The notes below the pieces were generated by a model. It did no database searches. It was given only the letters and a program-made list of their open reading frames with translations, and had not been told where the DNA came from. From positions 1-5,322 of the forward strand of contig JAFMRP010000428.1 in the NCBI GenBank assembly GCA_017354095.1: a stretch of 5,322 bases of DNA, given 5' to 3'. Source of the stretch: Ktedonobacteraceae bacterium. GTDB taxonomy: Bacteria; Chloroflexota; Ktedonobacteria; Ktedonobacterales; Ktedonobacteraceae. The translations under genes were made by a program, and so were the position numbers. Of the stretch, positions 1 through 3,982 are shown piece by piece. Numbering within the stretch: position 1 is the first letter of the stretch; each line of letters begins with the position of its first letter.

Positions 1-2
1 GG

Positions 3-794
3 TCTCACTGGCGGCGCGGGATTGCCTCGTGGTCGCCGGAGGAGCGGCGCGACGTGGTGCGTTACTGCGTCCACCTGGCGCTGCTGTTGGGTGCGGCCAT
101 CACCCTGGTGCTCTATATCCTCAGCCCGAATTCGGCCCTCTACCCGGTCGCCACCTCGCGCTACCTGATAGGTAGCTTGCTGGTCACGCCTGCTCTGCTC
201 TGGCCGTTGTGGGATGGGCTGTGGTCGGCCGGGCCGCGCGTGGCTGAAGGAGAGAGCCGGAGGGCAAGGGAGATGGCAGCCCAAAGCCGGCCCCCCACAA
301 GGGGGGGCCCTACATTTCTCGCCAGGCAGGGCATACTCCTGCTGGTGGGCGTTATCTTCCTGCTCGGCACCTTTAGCACCTTTACGGGCATTCCAGCGGA
401 GGCCAGCGTGCCGGGCGAAGATATCTATTTCACCCAGAACAGCACACAGCATCTGGATGTTCCGGCGACGCAGGAACTCAACCAGCGTGAAAGCCAGCTG
501 ATCGATTATCTATCGCGGGTGGGTGACATACATATTTATTCTGATTACTGGACCTGCAACCGGCTGATCTTCAAAAGCCAGGAACACATCATCTGTGACG
601 TTTTGAACGACGATTTACGGCCAGGCCATGATCGTTATCTGCCATATCGCGCGCTGGTCAACGCCGATCCACGTGCCGCCTACGTATTGCGCGAAGGGTC
701 ACAGCAGGATCGCCTGTTTCAGCAGCAGCGTATGCAGCGGGGCTATCGTCGCTTCGTGCTTGCCGGTTATGCTATATTTGAACGGAATCTTTGA
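3..794 (+). CDS. C-terminal part of a GT-C-like multi-membrane glycosyltransferase (5' end outside window)
   Basis: The frame is open from the first complete codon at 3 to the TGA at 792-794, so 263 residues are visible and the true start lies upstream. The GTG at 54 is internal. Visible parts are two hydrophobic segments before and after a conserved ATSRYL motif, a hydrophilic loop carrying the AREMAAQSRP repeat peptide (from base 264), one more membrane segment (RQGILLLVGVIFLLGTF), then a soluble C-terminal domain with SDYWTCNRLIF and ENxxx-free polar sequence. It aligns along its whole length with the C-terminal part of the next gene, ending at the same place. GT-C enzymes transfer sugars from polyprenyl-phosphate donors at the outer membrane face. 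The catalytic N-terminal part is not in view, so the role is inferred from the paralogue. The gene is probably co-transcribed with the next, which starts 68 bp later. Confidence 0.8.
   Translation, partial: SHWRRGIASWSPEERRDVVRYCVHLALLLGAAITLVLYILSPNSALYPVATSRYLIGSLLVTPALLWPLWDGLWSAGPRVAEGESRRAREMAAQSRPPTRGGPTFLARQGILLLVGVIFLLGTFSTFTGIPAEASVPGEDIYFTQNSTQHLDVPATQELNQRESQLIDYLSRVGDIHIYSDYWTCNRLIFKSQEHIICDVLNDDLRPGHDRYLPYRALVNADPRAAYVLREGSQQDRLFQQQRMQRGYRRFVLAGYAIFERNL
264..319 (+). repeat. In-frame palindromic repeat, copy A (56 bp)
   Basis: This unit is 56 bp and matches copy B at 2147-2202 in 51 of 56 positions, with all five differences in or near the hairpin loop. A G/C-rich stem (GGCCCCCC paired with GGGGGGCC) encloses a short loop, followed by CCCTACATTT. 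It encodes AREMAAQSRPPTRGGPTF inside the membrane protein. Forward translation has no stop in any of the three frames. The flanking coding DNA of the two paralogues is much less alike (about 73% over the next 66 aligned bases), so the repeat is more conserved than its host gene. Confidence 0.85.
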
Positions 795-862
795 GGAGAG
801 CCGCCGTGGGTGGTGTATCTATCAAACAACATGGCATCGTGCTACACGTGGATTGAAAAAGT

Positions 863-2854
863 ATGATGAAATATAGAAAGCAGTTGCTGGAAAAGCTGGT
901 ACACATTGATAAATATAGCCTGGTTGCCTGTGCCCTGATCCTGTTTGCCACCGGGCTTCGTCTGACCTTGATCGCGCTCGGCTGGCCGCCGCTGGACAGC
1001 GATGAAGGCACCATGGGTATCATGGCCATGCATATTGCTTTTAAGGGCGAGTGGCCTGCTTACTTCTATGGTCAGGGCTATATGGGGACGCTGGAGGCGT
1101 ATGTCGCGGCTATTTTTTTCCATCTCATCGGCGTTTCGACGTTCTCATTGCTGCTGGGGCTGGCGCTCATGTATACCGGTTTCCTGGTCGCTATCTATCG
1201 CCTGACCGCGCTGCTCTACAGCCGGGGACTGGCCCTGGTGACGCTGCTTCTGCTCAGCCTGGGCTCTAACCCCATGTTCTCACGCGAGCTGGTCGCCATC
1301 GGCGGTTATCCAGAAACGCTGTTCTTTGGCGCGTTACTGCTCCTGCTGGCCTCCTGGCTGGCTCTGACCTCATCTCAATCTCAAGAAAGTCGTGGCGAGC
1401 AGCGGCGGCGCTTAGCGGCCTATACCGGCTGGGGACTGATCGCCGGGCTGGGTATCTGGACGCACCTGCTCACGCTCCCCTTTATCTTCCTTAGCGGCCT
1501 GTTGATCCTGCTCTTCTGCTGGCGCGAGCTGCGCGGCTGGTCGCTCGTGGGTCTGCTGGTTGCGCTGCTGCTGGGCATGCTGCCGATGCTGATCTACAAT
1601 ATCGGTGCTTTGATGTGGGATCCCGGGCGCGACACGCTGTCATATATGTTGAAGGTGCATAGCGCGGCCGGCGTCATCATCCCGCCTGGCCCGCCGCTGT
1701 TCCTGCGCCAGTTGTGGGGAGCGTTTATGATCAGCATGCCCACGATGACCGGCGCGGTCCCGCTCTGTTCCCCCTCGCAGGTCGATTTTCTGCACCTCAA
1801 TCACGCGGTTGTTCCCGGGTGCATGGCTGTGCATGCTGGCTGGTCGCTCGGCGCCGTGATCCTGTGGGGCTGGGCGCTGCTGTTGGCGCTCGGCGCGCTC
1901 TGGCAGAGCCGTGGCGCCTGGTGGGGCAAAGGACGGCGCGATATGACCCTGGAGGAGCGCACCGGCGTGGTGCTGCAGACCGCTCGCCTGGCGCTGCTCG
2001 GTACCGGAGGGCTGACCTTCCTGCTTTATGTCATCAGCCCCGATGCCGGGCTTTTTGCCGTTGCCACCTCGCGCTACCTGGTGGGCCTGCTGGTCTCGCT
2101 TCCGGCTGTGCTCTGGCCATTGTGGCGCGGCGCTTTCCGGCCCTCCGCAAGGGAGATGGCAGCCCAAAGCCGGCCCTCCCTTACGGGGGGCCCTACATTT
2201 CTGATGGGTACGAGATCGGCAGGTGGGGAGCCGGATGGCCTCTGTATTCCGACCCCCAACGACGCTAGCGAGTCTACTGCTGCGCAGTCAGGGGATCGGG
2301 AAGGAATCCCCCGCAAGGGGGGGCCCTACATTTCCTGGGGGCGTGGGATATATGGAGGTGTCAGACAGGGGGTAATCCTGCTGGTGGGTGTTATCTACCT
2401 GGTTGGTACGCTGAGTATTTTCACCGGGTATCCGCCCGCGCCGCAGCTGGAGCAGCGTTGGGGGATATTTGCCACTCAGGTCAACGATCAGCACCTGGAC
2501 CTGGCGACCGTGCGTGCTCTGAACGAGCGGCAATACTCGCTCATTCGCCACCTGCTGCAGGCCCGCATAGTCCATATCTACTCCGATTACTGGACGTGCA
2601 ACCGGCTGATCTTTCAGAGCAAGGAGCGCATTATCTGTGCCGTTATTGATCTGAATAAATACAATAACCGATTGCTGCGGACCGGCCAGAATCGCTACCT
2701 GCCCTATTTAGAGGAGGTGCGAGCTGACAAGCACGAAACCTACGTTTTAGAACTGGGCTCGCCCCTGGTGCTGGCCTTTGAAAGCATCCACCCCAAAAGG
2801 ACATATCACTATCGAATTTTCGATGGCTATGGAATCTATCAAATTATCAGTTGA
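863..2854 (+). CDS. GT-C / GT39-like integral membrane glycosyltransferase with repeat-derived insertion
   Basis: This is a complete 663-residue protein. The ATG at 863 (or the adjacent one at 866) follows an in-frame TGA at 854, so the start cannot be further upstream. The Shine-Dalgarno is weak. A first membrane helix (about 19-40) is followed by DSDEG (45-49), an acidic motif in the first outer loop like the catalytic acidic residues of GT-C enzymes, then GQGYMGTLEAY (70-80). About eight to ten more hydrophobic segments follow, with GYPE (148-151), GLGIWTH (195-201) and ATSRYL before the last helices. The C-terminal 150 residues are soluble and contain SDYWTCNRLIF. The expected role is transfer of a sugar from a lipid-phosphate donor to a lipid or protein at the outer membrane face. 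Acceptor and donor are unknown. Residues 429-499 include repeat-encoded sequence, 52 residues of it absent from the upstream paralogue, in a loop between two helices. Confidence 0.85.
   Translation: MMKYRKQLLEKLVHIDKYSLVACALILFATGLRLTLIALGWPPLDSDEGTMGIMAMHIAFKGEWPAYFYGQGYMGTLEAYVAAIFFHLIGVSTFSLLLGLALMYTGFLVAIYRLTALLYSRGLALVTLLLLSLGSNPMFSRELVAIGGYPETLFFGALLLLLASWLALTSSQSQESRGEQRRRLAAYTGWGLIAGLGIWTHLLTLPFIFLSGLLILLFCWRELRGWSLVGLLVALLLGMLPMLIYNIGALMWDPGRDTLSYMLKVHSAAGVIIPPGPPLFLRQLWGAFMISMPTMTGAVPLCSPSQVDFLHLNHAVVPGCMAVHAGWSLGAVILWGWALLLALGALWQSRGAWWGKGRRDMTLEERTGVVLQTARLALLGTGGLTFLLYVISPDAGLFAVATSRYLVGLLVSLPAVLWPLWRGAFRPSAREMAAQSRPSLTGGPTFLMGTRSAGGEPDGLCIPTPNDASESTAAQSGDREGIPRKGGPYISWGRGIYGGVRQGVILLVGVIYLVGTLSIFTGYPPAPQLEQRWGIFATQVNDQHLDLATVRALNERQYSLIRHLLQARIVHIYSDYWTCNRLIFQSKERIICAVIDLNKYNNRLLRTGQNRYLPYLEEVRADKHETYVLELGSPLVLAFESIHPKRTYHYRIFDGYGIYQIIS
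2147..2202 (+). repeat. In-frame palindromic repeat, copy B (56 bp)
   Basis: This is the second copy of the unit at 264-319, in the same orientation, the same reading frame (AREMAAQSRP from residue 429) and the homologous position of the paralogous gene. The stem is GGCCCTCC with GGGGGGCC, one G-U pair, loop CTTAC. Its 3' part ends in the 16-bp core ggggggccctacattt shared with copies A and C. Shared position suggests that the insertion predates the gene duplication, or that gene conversion has since homogenised the two copies. Confidence 0.85.
2238..2307 (-). repeat. Short in-gene copy of the attcc-ended repeat (element E, deleted form)
   Basis: Bases 2238-2270 are the reverse complement of 2958-2990 with a single mismatch in 33. 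Bases 2280-2307 are the reverse complement of 2854-2881 with 24 of 28 identical. The ATTCC...GGAAT portion spans 2246-2307 (62 bp) against 129 bp for the intergenic copy, which has an extra central hairpin. It is translated as part of the membrane protein (about residues 460-482). A shorter match (2207-2216 versus 3002-3011 inverted, 9 of 10) hints that the family may extend further left, but that match alone is weak. Confidence 0.8.
2308..2334 (+). repeat. In-frame palindromic repeat, copy C (core only)
   Basis: This partial copy has the stem CCCCC-gcaa-GGGGG followed by the 16-bp core shared with copies A and B (core at 2318-2333). The core lies 133 bp after that of copy B, which is not a multiple of three, so it is read in another frame and encodes PRKGGPYIS (from residue 483) in place of RGGPTFL. 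It directly abuts the ATTCC-ended repeat to its left. Confidence 0.8.
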
Positions 2855-2990
2855 TTCCGCCCCGACCCCCTGACTGCGAAGCAGGAACGCCTTGCCGTCA
2901 GATGACGCGGAGCGTAGCTGCGCCAGCAGCGTTTCTGACGGTTCTATCAAGAGGACGCGCTAGCGTCGTTGGGGGGCGGAATACAGAGGC
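2854..2990 (+). repeat. Full-length copy of element E with terminal inverted repeats (MITE-like)
   Basis: Perfect 10-bp inverted repeats, attccgcccc at 2854-2863 and ggggcggaat at 2973-2982, bound a 129-bp element. Its first base is also the last base of the TGA of the preceding gene. The similarity to the inverted in-gene copy runs on to 2990 (acagaggc), so the true end may lie beyond the inverted repeat. No open reading frame for a transposase is present and no clear target-site duplication is visible. Non-autonomous mobility is inferred from structure only. The alternative is a REP-like structured repeat. Confidence 0.7.
2895..2941 (+). terminator. Strong hairpin inside element E, possible transcription end of the membrane-protein operon
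   Basis: The arms ccgtcaga (2895-2902) and tctgacgg (2934-2941) pair perfectly, and the stem continues past a small bulge with acgc/gcgt. It lies 41 bp after the stop codon of the membrane protein. No U-tract follows, so a classical intrinsic terminator is not supported. It may instead stabilise the 3' end of the mRNA, as REP-type hairpins do. Confidence 0.35.
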
Positions 2991-3003
2991 AGTCGCTGGT
3001 TAT

Positions 3004-3017
3004 CTTGTACCAACAAG
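3004..3017. promoter_or_regulatory. Small dyad upstream of the MarR promoter, candidate operator
   Basis: The arms cttgt and acaag are separated by acca, 12 bases upstream of the proposed -35. MarR proteins often bind short AT-rich dyads near their own promoters, which makes autoregulation possible. The dyad is short and part of it resembles a piece of the repeat inside the upstream gene, so chance or repeat origin are real alternatives. Confidence 0.25.
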
Positions 3018-3029
3018 CTTGCCTGCACC

Positions 3030-3058
3030 TTTACTCTCTCTGTTGTCTGGTATATCAT
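3030..3058 (+). promoter_or_regulatory. Candidate sigma70-type promoter of the MarR gene
   Basis: TTTACT (3030-3035) and TATCAT (3053-3058) are separated by 17 bases, matching 4 of 6 and 5 of 6 consensus positions. The predicted start of transcription near 3065 would give a leader of about 30 nt. It lies just downstream of element E. Confidence 0.45.
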
Positions 3059-3095
3059 AGAGGGAAAACATTGGAGCTTTAATGCTGGAGAGCAT

Positions 3096-3620
3096 ATGCC
3101 AGAGAAGTTAGAGTTGTCGGAACAGCCAGAGACCGAGGGGCGACAGGGCATTGACGCCCTGGCCAATGCTCTGCTGAAACTCGTGCCGAAACTGCTCAGA
3201 CGTATGCGGGCAGATGTGCCGCTGCTGGATATCGAAAAGGCGGTGAACGGAGACGTGCCAGATCTGCTAGCGGTGTCAGAGCTGCGCGCCACGCCGGGCC
3301 AGTTGTCGCTGCTGCAATACCTGGTCGAGCGCGAGCGCTGCACGATGCAGGAGCTGGCCGAGCACATGACGGTCGTGCCCTCGACCGTTACGGCTATGGT
3401 GAAACGCCTGCTGGCCCAGGGCTATGTCGAACGCAAACGCGACGACGAGGACTGGCGCGCGGTCTGGGTGAGCGCGACGGAGCGTGGACGTCGGATCGTG
3501 AGCGCGTATGACAGTGCTGGCTGTCAGGCCCTGCAGCGCCGCCTGGAACGCTTAAGCCCGCAAGAGCGCCGCCAGCTCTCAGATGCTCTCCCTGCCCTGT
3601 GCCGGCTCATCGACTCCTGA
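3096..3620 (+). CDS. MarR-family winged-helix transcriptional regulator
   Basis: This 174-residue protein has MarR architecture. Helical dimerisation regions flank a winged helix-turn-helix: helix-turn-helix at about 83-109 (TMQELAEHMTVVPSTVTAMV, then KRLLAQG), wing at about 111-131 with RDDEDWRAVWVSATERG, close to the family D-x-R...L-T-x-x-G signature. The C-terminal helix (SPQERRQLSDALPALCRLI) would complete the dimer interface. It is slightly longer than usual because of a polar N-terminus and extra residues (about 40-62) before the conserved TPGQLSLLQYL. The ATG at 3096 is preceded by GGAG with 5-nt spacing. MarR proteins are ligand- or redox-responsive repressors or activators, and no ligand can be inferred here. 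One cysteine (C82) precedes the recognition region and another is C143. Likely targets are its own promoter or the downstream PHI-1-like gene. Confidence 0.9.
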   Translation: MPEKLELSEQPETEGRQGIDALANALLKLVPKLLRRMRADVPLLDIEKAVNGDVPDLLAVSELRATPGQLSLLQYLVERERCTMQELAEHMTVVPSTVTAMVKRLLAQGYVERKRDDEDWRAVWVSATERGRRIVSAYDSAGCQALQRRLERLSPQERRQLSDALPALCRLIDS

Positions 3621-3656
3621 TTACACCACCTGTTCCCTTACACATCGTTGTACCAT

Positions 3657-3702
3657 CCTGACATCAAGTATTCTCTCTTTGTCGTCAGGAACTCAACTTT
3701 TT
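3657..3702 (+). terminator. Weak terminator-like hairpin after the MarR gene
   Basis: CCTGAC (3657-3662) pairs with GTCAGG (3684-3689) around a 21-nt loop, and a run of five Ts follows at 3698-3702 after eight bases. The long loop and the offset T-run make this a poor intrinsic terminator. It is the only candidate between the MarR stop and the next promoter region. Confidence 0.25.
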
Positions 3703-3711
3703 GTGTATAAT
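3679..3711 (+). promoter_or_regulatory. Possible promoter with perfect TATAAT box
   Basis: TATAAT occurs at 3706-3711. The best upstream partner, TTGTCG at 3679-3684, is 21 bases away, longer than the normal 16-18. If active, it would give the PHI-1-like gene a leader of about 265 nt that includes the stem-loop at 3845-3900. Confidence 0.3.
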
Positions 3712-3781
3712 CTCCTATTGTTTTATCCTCTCTTCACCGCACGCTTTTCCTCTTTTCCCCACTTCACAAAGGCTATTTGAG

Positions 3782-3796
3782 CGGGATATTATCCCG
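3782..3796. promoter_or_regulatory. 15-bp dyad, candidate operator or small hairpin
   Basis: CGGGATA and TATCCCG are perfect 7-bp arms around one central T. The dyad lies upstream of an AT-rich segment (tatattaataat at 3812-3823) that could serve as a -10 region. A protein-binding site is suggested by the near-continuous symmetry. A hairpin is less likely because the centre leaves no loop unless pairs open. Confidence 0.35.
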
Positions 3797-3844
3797 GTCT
3801 TTCAAGGAAGTGTATATTAATAATGTAAACAGCGCCGCGTTCTC

Positions 3845-3900
3845 CCATACAATTGCTTGACCGGCATGGCGAGCGGTTAGACCGCGATGTCATTGTATGG
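3845..3900 (+). ncRNA. Nested stem-loop in the leader of the PHI-1-like gene, candidate cis-regulatory RNA
   Basis: Three stems nest. The outer is ccatacaat/attgtatgg (3845-3853 with 3892-3900), the middle is ggcat/atgtc (3863-3867 with 3887-3891, one G-U), and the inner is gcggt/accgc (3873-3877 with 3881-3885) with a TAG triloop. On the 3' side the outer and middle stems are contiguous, so they could stack. The 9-nt bulge on the 5' side (3854-3862) includes tgctt, and 3851-3858 is complementary to aagcaatt at 3937-3944, giving an alternative or pseudoknot pairing. I do not recognise a known riboswitch class. Confidence 0.35.
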
Positions 3901-3958
3901 ACGGGGCGTGTGTTGTCTGTTGGATGTACTCAGCCTAAGCAATTCGCAGGTAAGTAAC

Positions 3959-3979
3959 ATGAAAGGATGGGTTCGTTAG
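3959..3979 (+). CDS. Six-codon leader ORF (MKGWVR) in frame with the next gene
   Basis: ATG at 3959 is preceded by AGG at 3948-3950 (8-nt spacing) and reads MKGWVR before TAG at 3977-3979. The ATG of the large gene follows after three bases in the same frame and has only a distant AAAGGA (3962-3967), which lies inside this mini-ORF. It could couple translation to the main gene, or be chance. Confidence 0.25.
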   Translation: MKGWVR

Positions 3980-3982
3980 TCT

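Larger units (their letters stand above)
3621..3982 (+). other. 362-bp intergenic region, no convincing gene
   Basis: This stretch is more AT- and pyrimidine-rich than its neighbours. From 3711 to 3765 only 8 of 55 bases on this strand are purines. It contains a weak hairpin (3657-3689), a TATAAT box (3706-3711), a 15-bp dyad (3782-3796), a nested stem-loop (3845-3900) and a six-codon ORF (3959-3979). No longer ORF with coding character or recognisable tRNA is present. Confidence 0.7.

Noticed and set aside
54..794. GTG at 54 as the start of a 246-residue protein
   Set aside because: The frame is open upstream to the window edge, and the upstream codons align with the same region of the downstream paralogue, so 54 is internal.
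1640..2167. 175-codon antisense ORF
   Set aside because: It is opposite the conserved membrane-protein gene, is rich in Arg, Gln and Pro as expected for a shadow of GC-rich coding DNA, and shows no recognisable motif.
1714..2268. 184-codon ORF in another forward frame
   Set aside because: It overlaps the membrane-protein gene completely, has a shadow-like composition rich in Ala, Arg and Gly, and has no own context.
264..2334. CRISPR array
   Set aside because: Only three repeat copies occur, with unequal, very different spacing and inside coding sequence.
2851..3060. 69-codon ORF across element E
   Set aside because: It is made almost wholly of repeat sequence, overlaps the preceding stop codon, and has no supporting ribosome-binding site or family.
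3583..3780. 65-codon ORF overlapping the end of the MarR gene
   Set aside because: It starts inside the MarR gene in another frame and runs through a low-complexity pyrimidine tract.
3868..3890. tRNA D-arm-like sequence (gcgagcggttagaccgc)
   Set aside because: No matching acceptor stem, anticodon arm or T-arm can be placed around it. It is explained by the nested stem-loop.
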